From the NCBI GenBank assembly GCA_000231825.2, contig JH720364.1:1-64000 (forward strand): a stretch of DNA of 64,000 nucleotides, in the 5' to 3' direction. The first letter of the stretch is position 1. Each line of letters begins with the position of its first letter. Origin of the DNA: Tetrahymena elliotti 4EA (taxonomy: Eukaryota > Ciliophora > Oligohymenophorea > Hymenostomatida > Tetrahymenidae). A program made the translations under genes and the position numbers. Under the pieces are notes generated by a model. It was not told where the DNA came from. It searched no databases and saw only the letters and a list, made by a program, of their open reading frames with translations. Below are positions 22,371 through 34,600 of this stretch, piece by piece.

Positions 22371-25363
22371 ATGAAAATCAACCAACTACTTTTTGCAGTC
22401 ATTTAATTGCTAATTCTAGGTAAATTTATAAAATATTTGATGAAAGTTTACTAATAATAAATCTTTGTTTTATAGCTCTTACATAATAAGAGGTAAGTAA
22501 TAAAGTTTAAGAGCTCTAGCAAATCTATTGCTATCTCTACAAGCAGACATAGATATCTCATAAAATTTATAAGATTTACCTTTTGAGTAAATAGTAAATT
22601 GAGAAGAATTTATAGGAGAAAGACACTAAAAGAGATAGATCTGCTACTCAGAAATGTTTTAGAGAGCTAAATATGATTGGCATTTAAGTAGATTTGAGTG
22701 ATGACATTTTTCTAAATGAAGAGATGCTAAATGTGTTTTTAATAGAACAATCTACCTAGGCAAAATAAGCTTTATGTAAATAATTTTTGAATAGTGATTA
22801 ATTTATGAAGAAAAAAATGTAATTTTACACTAATTGGCTTTATACCGATGAAAATAATTAAATTGATTAATTTACATCATCAAAAAAGTTAAAGTTACAG
22901 TCAATATTAATTAAAAAAATTTACAATATTTCCTTACTTTGTTTTCATTGGATTTATCCACTTCGCTCCTGAATAAAAATTATTACTTTTAATTAAATAT
23001 AAAGCGTTTTAGGTCACTTCACATGTTTTATTACATTCAAGCACTAAATATTTTACCTTTAAATCTTTGATTTAGAAAACAAAACTCTCTATAAAAGAAT
23101 ACATTGATCCATTAAATAATTAGACTAATTAATTAATTCTTCTATAAGATCCAAAACTTACAAATGAAATCTATGAAAGTAACATAACTTAATATTTACA
23201 ATAAGCCTAAAATTATTTTTGCTCATCAGATATTTACCTTAATACTTGCAGAAAAATAAATGATATCTTTAACACTATTATCAATTTTGAATCAAATAAA
23301 TTGCTAATCTAGTCTATTTTCAATAATCAATAAAATATTACTCCAAAATAAACTATACAATCTTATAAAAGAAATACAGCATTCAAATGTGATCTATTTG
23401 GGTGTACGAAATGTAGACTATTTGGATGTGAAGAATGTAAAGATGGCTATACTTTAAAAAACAATGCTTGTTAGAAAAATGATAATAACACTGGGGAAAA
23501 TGGTTAAGGAAATAACAACAATAACAATAATAGTAATGGTTCAAATGGATCAGGAAATAATAATAATAATTATAACAATAATGGATCAAATGGTGCAGGA
23601 AATAATAACAATGGGTCTAATGGATTGGGAAATGGTAATAACAATAATGGTTCAGGAAATGGTAACAATAGCAATAATAGTGGTGATGGTAGTGGTACTA
23701 CTATAAATAATAATGGTAATGGTGGATAAATAATCTGTAGTGAGTTTTGTGATAAATGCACAAGTTCAATAAATTGTACATAATGCTAAGAAAATTATTT
23801 CTTAAATAATAACAGTTGCTCTTAGTCAATACCAATTTCTGGAAGATTTAGTAGCGAATAAGTAAAAGCTACTAAAGAATCAGCATAATAAGCTAATACT
23901 GCTCTATTAGCTTCTTCTTCATCAGCTCAACTACTAACAAGTTTTTCAAATCCAAATAGCTAAATGTTGATGTAAATGTTAGCAATACAAAAAGTATATT
24001 TTTTATTGCTTGTAAACATACCTCTACCAGATATTTTGTATAATTTTATACTGGGGATTTCTGGTAAATTAATTATGATTTTTACATTTTTATTGAGCAA
24101 ACCAATTAAAATAAACCATACAAACCCATATACAAGTTTTAATTTTTATTTAATTCATTCATTTAACTTAATTCTTTGTTTGTATGGTAGAACATTCTTA
24201 GCAATTTCTTTTTTTTTGTTCAATTACTTGAGAAATCAAATTCTTTTTTAATCAAAATAGGTTCTTCGCCTGTGTTTTAAATATAAAAGATCAACTTTCT
24301 GAATAATGCTAAAGATTTATATGAAAATGATAAGAATATCACCATTGGTGACTAATTTCAGAAATAAAAAATATCATCAAGCATCATTATTAGCAACGGA
24401 GGAACACTCTTTATGTATATTTTTCTGAACTTAATTTTATTAATTTTCTTTTATTTGATTAAATGGTCTAAAACTGGAAATATTGCTATTAAGGTATTTG
24501 ATAAGTTAGCATCTGGTCTAATTGTTTAATTTAACTAGCTTCTGATATTAATTATCTCATTTGGGTTATTCATGCAGCTAAAAGAATTTTTTTTAGGAAA
24601 CTGTGAAAATAACTTAGGTCTAAAAATATTCTTTGTTATCTTATTAACTGTGATACTATTATTTATTTGCTATGCTTAAGTCAAAATTTCTTCAAAAAAC
24701 TATTTTTCTTCTAAAATAATTTATGAAAATTAACAAGATCTTCAAAAAGAAGTTATTAAAATTCTTGAATAAGATAAAGATTAAAATGAACTGTCATAGG
24801 TCAAAATAACCACATTTGTTAGAGAAAGAATTTAAAATGATTGCTTGAAAGAAGTTACCATTCAAAGAGTGTATATGAATATTTATTTGGCTCATGAAGC
24901 TATATTAATTCCATTTATTATTGTCACATTCAGCTAATATTTCTATCTTTAAATTATTTTCCTTACTTTCACCTAGATACTTCTAGCAATGACAACAATA
25001 TATCTGAGACCATTTTATCAAACAATTGATAATTTATTCTTCATAACAGACTAGATTCTATGGGGATTTACCTTTTTGATTTTTGCAGTCTTGAGTTTCA
25101 TGATTAATCACTTAGAAAGTTAAATAATTGCATAAACAATATCATCTCAACAAGTATCTTCAATAGATGCTCTAAGTATGATGCTAATCGTTCAGCTAAT
25201 CTTAATATAATTACTTAATCCTCTAGTTTCTTTTATCAAAATTGGTGTTGAAATACATAAAATGATAAAATAACATATAAAAAATAAGAAAAAAATTAAT
25301 CAACAAGAATCTGAATTGATAAATACTTCATTAGAAAGCATCAAAAAACAAATAAAAATTTGA
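22371..25363 (+). CDS. Cys-rich, Asn/Gly-rich multispanning membrane protein
   Basis: Not assignable to a named family. Coding exons: 22371-22419 (signal peptide MKINQLLFAVIQLLIL), 22476-23993 and 24290-25363; introns 22420-22475 and 23994-24289. The luminal part has a furin-like Cys pattern (FGCTKCRLFGCEECKDGY, then CSEFCDKCTSSINCTQC) split by an Asn/Gly/Ser low-complexity insert at 23481-23730. The last exon holds about six hydrophobic helices (for example LFMYIFLNLILLIFFYLI) with a charged cytosolic loop and ends KKQIKI. This resembles the large ciliate group of extracellular Cys-repeat receptors with C-terminal membrane spans. The frame shifts by one base close to the A7 run at 22913-22919, which may be an assembly error or a real lesion. 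The third intron (296 bases) is less AT-rich than usual. Confidence 0.65.
24115..24188. repeat. 11-bp inverted repeat inside intron
   Basis: ACCATACAAAC (24115-24125) and its exact reverse complement GTTTGTATGGT (24178-24188) lie 52 bases apart inside the 296-base third intron of the membrane-protein gene. A remnant of a small inverted-repeat element is possible, but chance is not excluded. Confidence 0.5.
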
Positions 25364-26170
25364 CCTACATACATTATTAAAATACTTACAAGTATCCTTT
25401 AAAAAAATTAATTATTTTTATTTATAAAAAACTGTAACAAAATTTCTTTATATTATAATTAAAAAAACTTCTTACTATTATTTATTATTCTAACAATAGC
25501 TAATTAATTCTGACTTATTTAATCTTTAAATACCTCTTTAAAACAATTCCTCTTATTAAGAATTCATTATTAAACCTTATGTATTAATAAAACCAAAAGT
25601 AAATATATGCTATTAAAAAACATATAACAAGCTCAATGTTAGATGGCATTAATATTGCTTAATACCTATGCAGTGTATCATAAGTTAAATCATTGTAAAT
25701 TTTCCTCCAAAAAATCCATCCTTTAAATTTTTTTCAAAGCCTATTATAAATAAATATGGCTCAAAATTAATAAATTATATTTGATATCTCAATTTTGAAA
25801 AATATTTCATTGTTTAACAAGCAATTTTTCAATTCTAAACAAAGTAAAATTTTTAAAAATTGAATGGTAAATTTTTTTTGAAATCAGGTAAGAAGGATAA
25901 ATCTAAAAAAATAAAATAGATTATTTGATATTTTCATCATATGGGATCTATAAAAATAAAATAATTTTATATTCTGGAAAAAATTAAAAAAAAATGACAG
26001 TTTATTCAGAAAATTTATCTTTTGCAGGTGACACAATTTTTCATTTATCTATATCAAAATATATCAAAAGAAAAGTTTGATATTCATTTTGAATTAAAAT
26101 AGATGAATTAAATAATTTCTTAACAGAATTTATTAATATTAGATTTAAATAAATTATCTCATACGTGTCT
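25364..26170. other. AT-rich intergenic region
   Basis: About 800 bases between the membrane-protein gene and the duplicated leader of the hydrolase gene. No coding or RNA feature is seen. Confidence 0.5.
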
Positions 26171-26520
26171 TTTTAATACAAAAAAATTTAATTTAAAAGA
26201 AAATAGAATTCATTTAAAAAAAATATTCATTTGACTTACAAAAAATGGGATTAACATTTGACAAAAATGAAAATTTATGAGAGAATAAACATTAAAAACA
26301 AGCCTTGGTTAAGGAGAAAGAAATAATTAATAAGTATAAAAATTTATTTTTAATACAAAAAAATTTAATTAAAAACAAAATAGTATTGATTTAAAAAGAA
26401 TATTCATTCATCTTACAAAAAATGGGATTAACATTAGGGAAAAATGAAAATTTAAGAGAGAATAAACATTACAAACAAGCCTTGATTAAGGAGAAAGAAA
26501 TAATTGGAAAGTATACAAAT
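26171..26520 (+). repeat. 177-bp tandem duplication covering leader and first codons of the hydrolase gene
   Basis: Two direct units, about 26171-26346 and 26347-26520, offset by 177 bases. Both contain TTTTTAATACAAAAAAATTT, then TATTCATTTGACTTACAAAA or TATTCATTCATCTTACAAAA, then an ATGGGATTAACATT start, then GAGAATAAACATTA, AACAAGCCTTG and AAGGAGAAAGAAATAATT. In unit 1 the start (26245) runs only 11 codons to TGA 26278. In unit 2 the start (26422) opens the full gene. If transcription begins upstream of unit 1, the first start would act as an upstream open reading frame. Confidence 0.85.
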
Positions 26521-27555
26521 TTATAAGTTGGAAAAGATTTGAAAATATTGGATGTCGAATTTAATTTTAATGGTAAAAATACCTTTATTCATACTTTAGT
26601 CAGTGGAGAACAAAATGAATAAGTTATTGTCTTGCTTCATGGATATCTAGCAAGTTCCCTCTTTTATTACAAAATGATAGAGAAATTAAGTCAAAATTAT
26701 AAAGTTTATTTTATAGACTTGTTAGGGATGGGGCTTTCTGATAGGTAGAATTTTGAATTTCAGAAACCTAAAAACGTTGATGTCGCAACTCAATTTTTTG
26801 TAGACTCGTTAGAAGAATGGAGAAAGGCTCTTGAAATTGAATCATTTATACTAGCTGGTCACTCTTTTGGTGGCTTTATATCATTTAACTACCATATTAA
26901 ATATCCTCAAAGAGTTGAATAAATAGTTTTAATTTCACCCATGTCTGGTTCTTCTGTTGATCCTAAATTTGATATAAGAGATAAAAAAGCTTTCAAAAAA
27001 TATATTTCAAGTCTGACATTCAAATGTTCATTATTTCCTAAATTTTTAAGATATATGCATGAAAAAAGAATGACTGTTTCAAAGTTTATACAATCTTTTA
27101 TAGTTCCATCTGATTATTTAATCACTAGAGTCATCAATCAGAGATTTGATTTCAAAACAGTAGAAGAGAAAGAGGACTGGAAATGTTATTTTAAATCTAT
27201 TCAAATGCTACCAGAATGTTCTGATCATTTAATTCATGAATTCGTATCAATGCCTTATGCACAACCAAAAATATCTATTGAAGAAATAGTCAATTAAGGC
27301 AAGCTTATTGAATAAAATATTCCTATTCACTATTTATATGGAAGTTATGACTGGATGGATTGTTCAGGAACAAGAAAACTCTTAAATAAATGTAAATTAA
27401 TTGGTTCTATAGGCTATGTTAAAGATGCTGGTCATTTGATTCCTTTTGAGTAGCCTGAATTATTAGTAGAATAAATGTTAGAAATATTCTAAAATCATCA
27501 ATATTACTAAAATTAATTGGAAATAAAAAAATAAAATAAATTTTTAAAAATATGA
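26422..27555 (+). CDS. alpha/beta hydrolase, ABHD4/ABHD5 (CGI-58)-like
   Basis: Single exon, 377 residues, ATG 26422 to TGA 27553. The family contains N-acyl-phospholipid lipases, lysophosphatidic acyltransferases and lipase co-activators. Seen: oxyanion-hole region VIVLLHGYLASSLFYY (residues about 75-90), YFIDLLGMGLSDR, the nucleophile elbow ILAGHSFGGFISFNY with catalytic Ser, the acid Asp in YLYGSYDWMDCSGTRK, and the catalytic His in YVKDAGHLIPFEQPELL. The cap region between (residues about 175-300) is Lys/Phe-rich. The GHSFGG Ser makes true hydrolase activity likely, unlike ABHD5, which has Asn there. GSYDWMD resembles the ABHD4/CLD1 acid motif. The start lies in the second unit of a tandem duplication. 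There is no signal peptide. Confidence 0.87.
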
Positions 27556-28041
27556 ATTCCTCTTTTATATATGAATAATTAAATAAATGTACTTGCCACT
27601 AAAAAAACTTATCTATTAAAGCTATTTTAGAACACAAAATTCAAAGCTTTTTTAATTTTCTCATTCTCAAAGCTTGCCACAAGAAAAGTTGGGTGTTTTT
27701 TAAACAAAGACTGTGTTTTAAGAATTTTTGTATTTGAATAATTTTAAGTGGTAAAAATAGTTAAGGTAATATTCAAATTTCAATTTAAGATTGATATCTA
27801 TTTATTTTTACTATTTAATTTTTTTAGCATAATTCCGAACTTGTAATAAAATAGTTTTTTTTTCTTTATTTTTTGTAGAACATTCAGTAGTGAATTTTTA
27901 AGAACTAAAAAATATTTAGCTTTAGTGAAGAAACATTAGTTTAAGTTAGTCAGTAAAATTAATTTAAATAATTTTTATAAGTATTAACAAAATATTTATA
28001 TAAGTAAGTAAACATAATATGATTTTATTTTAGTTGTTTGT
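27556..28041. other. AT-rich spacer between convergent genes
   Basis: About 490 bases between the stop of the hydrolase gene (plus) and the stop of the tRNase Z gene (minus). It must hold both 3' ends. No further feature is seen. Confidence 0.5.
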
Positions 28042-30770
28042 TCAGTATTCGTCTTAGTCAGGAAATATTGAGTGCACACATTTGGAGATAAAAGGGAGAG
28101 TACATTATTATGAAAATTTAAATACTAAATGATCCAAAGCTAGAGAAACTCTGTATTTAATAAATCTATTTCTTTCTATAGATTCATCAGAAAAATCTCC
28201 AAGATCAAATTTTGAGTGTCTTTTAGAGAGGTGAGTTAAAACCAATGCTTTGGCTTTTGCTTTTATAGCTATGTCTATAGCTTCAAATGAAGTAGAATGA
28301 TTAGCATACTTAGCATGGTCGAATAAATTTTAATTAAAAGTGCCTTCATGGATCATTAGATCAGAATCTAAGGCTGCTTGAGCAAACTCAGGACAAGGTC
28401 TAGTATCTCCTGAGTAACTAATTTTAATTCCTGATTTATGCTTAAATACAATTCCATATGCTTATTGACAATGAATAACTGGAACAAATTTAATTTCTTA
28501 TATTCCCAAATAAGTAATTAAAAAGTAATTAAAATCTTATATTGATTAATCAATTTATTGTTAATTTAATTACAGGTTTTTAGCTTACTCTATAACCCTA
28601 ATTTTAGCATTATACCTTCTGCTATCTTCTCTTTCATCATCACTATCATCTTATAAGCCAGCATCTACCTGTTCAATAATTTACTCATTCTTTACTAATT
28701 TGTTCTATTCAACTATTTCTTCATCCACTTTTAAGTGTTTATCATCTTTGATTTAATATTTAAATAAAATGAGAATAAATAAAAATAGAAAATTTACCTT
28801 GAGTTAAAGTTTCTTAAATTTCTTTTTCTTAATTAGTGAAAATTTATTTTTTGTTGTATTAATCAATCAAATCATGTATTTTATCTCCATTATAATCTTG
28901 AAAATATATTTGTTTGCAATTCATTTTTTCAGAAAAACAGTTTAAAACAGAAAACCATGAAGAAAGACTCCAAGGCATAGCTAAATACAAAAGTTATTCT
29001 TCTTATGTAAACTATTTATTTTACTAATTAGCAGCAATTTAAAATGCCTTTTATCTTTAATATATTATGCTTTAAAATCCTAAATAATGATCAGAGTGAG
29101 CATGAGTTAAAATAATCAATTTTAGATTCATTAAAACTTGTTAGCATTCTGCTTCTCCAAATTAATTTAACAATTAATAAAAAGTTCCCTCACCACAATC
29201 TAGCATTATTCCTGAATTAAATAATCTTAATTCTAAAAACTGAAAAATTTCAAAAAAAAAATTTACCTTATTTTAGGTTCTGTTCAAAAATTAAAATGCT
29301 GCTGTTGTTTCTAAAAATAGTTGGAGTCATGCAACTTGTTCCCAAAAAGTAAATATGAGGGTCATAATTGATAGTTTTTTCTTTTATTTCAGCCTCAAAG
29401 AATTTGTATTCTTTTGATTACATTTCATTCAACAAATCTATTTTTAACTTTTCTGATTCTGTTGAGAATTCATTTTTCAAAAGATATTTTGCTGTGTTTT
29501 TTTATGATTAAATTGGCGAATAGGCCAAATCAATTTCTTTAAAATTAAATATAAGCTAATGATTTTTTTTAGAAATAGTTTTATTATTTAAATATGGGAA
29601 TAATTCATCTAATTCTATCTCATAAAATTCTGATTTACTTTAATAATTCTTACTATTTTCACTGATTTTAGGAAAGTTTTCTGGAAATTATTCAGCAATC
29701 AAATTAGTAGCTTCAACATGCAAGAATATATCATCAGGATTTATTTTATATTTTTAACTTTCTTTTATGTGTGAATTTACAAAAATATGCATAGTACTTT
29801 AATCAAATTTTTTTAAAAATTATTCATAAATGCTGCTTTTTAAAATATGAATTGGAGTCATATGAATTACTGCATAAACGCAGGAATCTTGAGTTTTTTT
29901 GTATGAAATATCCTAATTATTCAAAATATTTTTCACACAATCTACAGAGATGCAGTCAAAAATGAGCAATTATTGGGCAGGTTAAGGCTCTTCTAAAACT
30001 TCTTCGAGTTTAATGATTTTACCATTTAATTCAATTTACTTGTTTAGTTAAAATTCTTTCATCATTTTACCAGGAATGTTAAATGATTTAAGTTTTTCTT
30101 TGTTCATCTTACAATCTTACTTTGGGAATTTTGCTAGATAAGCTAAGACATCTTCAGATTAAGTTTAAACATAGATAGGAACTATTTCTACTTCTTAATC
30201 TTGATAATTTCCTTATGTATTTATCATTTCCCTTGCATCATTAAAGAAACCCTTTTTGCTCTTACTTTATCCTTACCATTTTTCATAGATAAAGGCGTTT
30301 GCCTTTTATTTGTTATCAAAGAAGTTATTTGAAAATTGCTCATCATACTTTAAACTAAAAATAGATGCCATATCATTAATTCCCAGCAAAAAATTTGACA
30401 TTTAAGGATTGTTCTCGTTTTTACTTAATTCAAATCCTAAAAATGAATAAGGTAGACATTTTACATAAAATTTACTCTTCATGTCTTGAAACATATTGAT
30501 TAATTTTTAAGGGCCAAAGATTTTACCTTAGAGACCCATAGCTGTACAAAACATATGAGTCATGTTAGGAATTAAACCATCTAAAGTCTCAGATGACAAT
30601 CTGGTTAAAAAGAAACGCATTCCTTATACAAACCTAATTTTGTTAAATTTTTAGAACCTCATAAAGTTCTCTGAGCAATTAAAGATATACTTTTGACTAC
30701 CAACATGTAATATAATAGTTGGTGTTTATTCACTTACATGATTGATTATTATCTGCAAATATGTTTTCAT
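28042..30770 (-). CDS. ELAC2: tRNase Z, long form (ELAC2-type)
   Basis: Removes 3' trailers from precursor tRNAs in nucleus and/or mitochondria. Minus strand, ATG at 30770, TGA at 28044-28042, about 880 residues, the usual long-form size. The N-terminal half is the degenerate metallo-beta-lactamase domain (YIFNCSENFMRFQKF, FFLTRLSSETLDGLIP, GPQKL). The C-terminal half is catalytic: YFLGTSCMTPT, IMLDCGEGTFYQLLNQFG, the metal motif LTHAHSDHYLGF (HxHxDH), VPVIHCQQAYG, YSGDTRPCPEFAQAA with metal Asp, HEGTF, HSTSFEA and LTHLS. Introns fit at 28746-28797 and, less certainly, 29233-29266. The latter would be only 34 bases, but without it the frame is closed. An acidic insert (DDSDDEREDSRR) sits in the C-terminal half. 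No clear mitochondrial leader is seen. Confidence 0.9.
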
Positions 30771-31603
30771 TTTCAAAACTATTACTTAACAAAAAAATAA
30801 ATTTTTTATAAAAAATAAATATTAATTTCTCTTCTATTAAATTTTCACAAAAATATTAGAAAGTAAGAATTAATTATCATAATTTATGAGTTGCTTGATA
30901 TCTATAGACACTTTATTACAAACTTACGTTTAAAAATAAAATTATAAAATTTTTTGAGTAAATTTAATTGAAATTTCTGTTATTATTTTTTTGTGATAAA
31001 TATCAATTTTTTCTTTAAAATAATTTTTAACTCTATAGTGAATAATGAATAATTTATTTTTTTACTTGATGAATTCAATTTAATAAATAATCATAAAAAA
31101 TATAAACTGATAAAATTTAAAAAAATAGACACCATGCTAATCAAAATTACAGACCTTCCTTTAAAATAAATTTTAAACACTTAAGTTTTAACTAAAAACA
31201 TGGACACAATATTTGATTTAACACTTTCAAATATAAAATATGAGAATAAATAGAATAATTTTAGGTAATTACCATAATTCCTTGAGTATTCAATCCTCTT
31301 TATTCTCAAAAATTTTGACTAGAAGTGGATTCTATTTATGATTTAAATTAAATTAGAAATCAATAAAACCAAATCTTAAATATTGATAACCCCAGGTAGT
31401 TTTTCCACTTATCATTTTAAAGTTTTTTGGTGACATTATTTAAAAATTTTAACATTTTTGAAATTTATTTAAATTATATTTATATTTCTTCAGTAAAATA
31501 TAAATACTTTTATTAAATCTTAAAAGATAGATACTCAATAACAAAAATTTTAATATTGAATGCTATTTATTTAACTCATTCATATACAATATGAAAATCA
31601 TTT
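30771..31603. other. AT-rich intergenic region
   Basis: About 830 bases between the start of tRNase Z and the 3' end of the LRR gene. No gene is seen. Confidence 0.5.
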
Positions 31604-34600
31604 TCATTATTAAATAGTATTGATGTTGAGATCAACTAATCTTCTTATCTTCTATGCTAATCTTTTGTTCTTTGCTTATTAGTTTGATCTTATTTTTTTA
31701 TCAAAAAATTTCAAATAAAATAAATAAAAAATTACTTTATCAAATAAATATTTAAATTCAATTTATATTAATTAATTACTCTTCTCTAAGATTTAATATC
31801 TTTATATTTCTACAGTTTATTATATCTCTCGATTTTAGAAATGTATTATTGTTTCTATTATATTTATTTTATTTTTATTAAGAGATGTATTTCAAAATTT
31901 ATTTTACGTAAAGCCTAATGTCAAAGATTTTAGTGAATCGATATTAGAAATATGTTGAGCCATACTACCATCTTCATCTCCAATTTATTTGTTGCTTATA
32001 TTTAGGAAATCATGAGTAAATAAAATTAATGAAAATTTATAAATTTTTAGTTATTTTAATGTTACATGTAAATTTCTAAATTTGTAAGTTGAGTACATTT
32101 GCTTAAGCCTAGCCCTATATTTAATGCTCCTTCATCCCCATCATAATTGTCACTTTTATTTTAGAAAATAACATTAAATAAAAACTATCATTCAATTTAT
32201 CTAAAAATTAAAATAAAAGTTACTTCATGCTAAATATCAAATTAGTAAGTTGAGTGCATTTACTTAATCCTAATACTAAATCTGATGCTCCTTCATTCCC
32301 AATTTAATTGTTGCTTTTATTTTAAAAAATAAAGTTAAATAAAAGCTATCATTCAATTTTAGTTACTCCAACAAAAATTCTAAATTTGTAAGTTGAGTAC
32401 ATTGACTTAAGCCTAGTCCTATATCTGATGCTCCTTCATTCCCGATTTAATTGTAGCTTTTATTTATGAAAGTAAAGTTAAATAAAAATTATCATTAAAT
32501 TTATCTAAAAATGATAAATAAAAGTTACTTCATGCTAAATATCAAATTTGTAAGTTGAGTGCATTTACTTAATCCTATTCCTATATTTGATGCTCCTTTA
32601 TTCCCGATTTAATTGAAGCTTTTATTTTAGAAAATAAAGTTAAATAAAATTATCATTATTTTGTAAAAATAATATTTTGAAGTTACTCCATGGTAAATAT
32701 CAAGTTTGTAAGTTGAGTGCATTTACTTAATCCTAATACTATATCTGATTCTCCTTTCCCAATATTATTGGCACTTTTATTTTAGAATTTTAAGTTAAAT
32801 AAAAACTATCATTAAATTTTTCTAAAAATAATTAATAAAAGTTACTCCATATTAAATTTTAAATATGTAAGTTGAGTGCATTTACTTAAGCCTAATACTA
32901 TATCTGATACTCCTTCATTCCCAGTTGAATTACCACTTTTATTTTAGAAAATAAAGTTAAATTAGAATTATAATTAAATTTTTCTAAAAATAATAAATAA
33001 AAGTTACTCCATGCAAAATTTTAGATGTGTAAGTTGAGTGCATTTACTTAAGCCTAATCCTATTTCTNNNNNNNNNNNNNNNNNNNNNNNNNNNNNNNNN
33101 NNNNNNNNNNNNNNNNNNNNNNNNNNNNNNNNNNNNNNNNNNNNNNNNNNNNNNNNNNNNNNNNNNNNNNNNNNNNNNNNNNNNNNNNNNNNNNNNNNNN
33201 NNNNNNNNNNNNNNNNNNNNNNNNNNNNNNNNNNNNNNNNNNNNNNNNNNNNNNNNNNNNNNNNNNNNNNNNNNNNNNNNNNNNNNNNNNNNNNNNNNNN
33301 NNNNNNNNNNNNNNNNNNNNNNNNNNNNNNNNNNNNNNNNNNNNNNNNNNNNNNNNNNNNNNNNNNNNNNNNNNNNNNNNNNNNNNNNNNNNNNNNNNNN
33401 NNNNNNNNNNNNNNNNNNNNNNNNNNNNNNNNNNNNNNNNNNNNNNNNNNNNNNNNNNNNNNNNNNNNNNNNNNNNNNNNNNNNNNNNNNNNNNNNNNNN
33501 NNNNNNNNNNNNNNNNNNNNNNNNNNNNNNNNNNNNNNNNNNNNNNNNNNNNNNNNNNNNNNNNNNNNNNNNNNNNNNNNNNNNNNNNNNNNNNNNNNNN
33601 NNNNNNNNNNNNNNNNNNNNNNNNNNNNNNNNNNNNNNNNNNNNNNNNNNNNNNNNNNNNNNNNNNNNNNNNNNNNNNNNNNNNNNNNNNNNNNNNNNNN
33701 NNNNNNNNNNNNNNNNNNNNNNNNNNNNNNNNNNNNNNNNNNNNNNNNNNNNNNNNNNNNNNNNNNNNNNNNNNNNNNNNNNNNNNNNNNNNNNNNNNNN
33801 NNNNNNNNNNNNNNNNNNNNNNNNNNNNNNNNNNNNNNNNNNNNNNNNNNNNNNNNNNNNNNNNNNNNNNNNNNNNNNNNNNNNNNNNNNNNNNNNNNNN
33901 NNNNNNNNNNNNNNNNNNNNNNNNNNNNNNNNNNNNNNNNNNNNNNNNNNNNNNNNNNNNNNNNNNCATACAAAATTCTAAATGTGTAAGTTGAGTGCAT
34001 TTACTTAAGCCTAATCCTATTTCTGATGCTCCTTCATTCCCAATAGAACTTCTACTTTTATTTTAGAAAATAAAATTAATTAAATAAAAACAATCATTAA
34101 ATTTTTCTAAAAATAATAAATAAATTACTTCATATCAAATTTTAAATATAAAAGTTGTGTGCATTTACTTAAGCCTAATCCTAATTCTGATACTCCTTCA
34201 TTCCCAATAGAACTTCTACTTTTATTTTAGAAAATAAAACTAGTTAAATAAAAACAATCATTAAATTTTTCTATAAAAGTTACCCCATATAAAATATCAA
34301 ATTTGTAAGTTGAATGCATTTACTTAAGCTTAATCCTATTTCTGATGCTCCTTCATTACCAATAGAATAATTATCACTTTTATTTTATAAAATAAAGTGA
34401 AATAAGATGAAAATTAAAATAAATATTTTAGGTATTTTTTTACTTTGATTTAAATATTATGATCAAATAATTACAAAAAATAACAAATTAAAAGGGTTAA
34501 ATAATATCAAATTAGTAAGCTAAGTACAAAGAATATTTTATCTCAAAGAAAAAGAACAATAAAATAATATTTAAATATTAATCAAATAACCAAATAACAA

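Noticed and set aside
23383..23761. Several open frames on both strands over the Asn/Gly repeat
   Set aside because: Shadow frames of the low-complexity codons of the membrane-protein gene.
33004..34000. Three ~320-codon open frames
   Set aside because: They consist almost entirely of X from the N gap; only the short LRR ends are real sequence.
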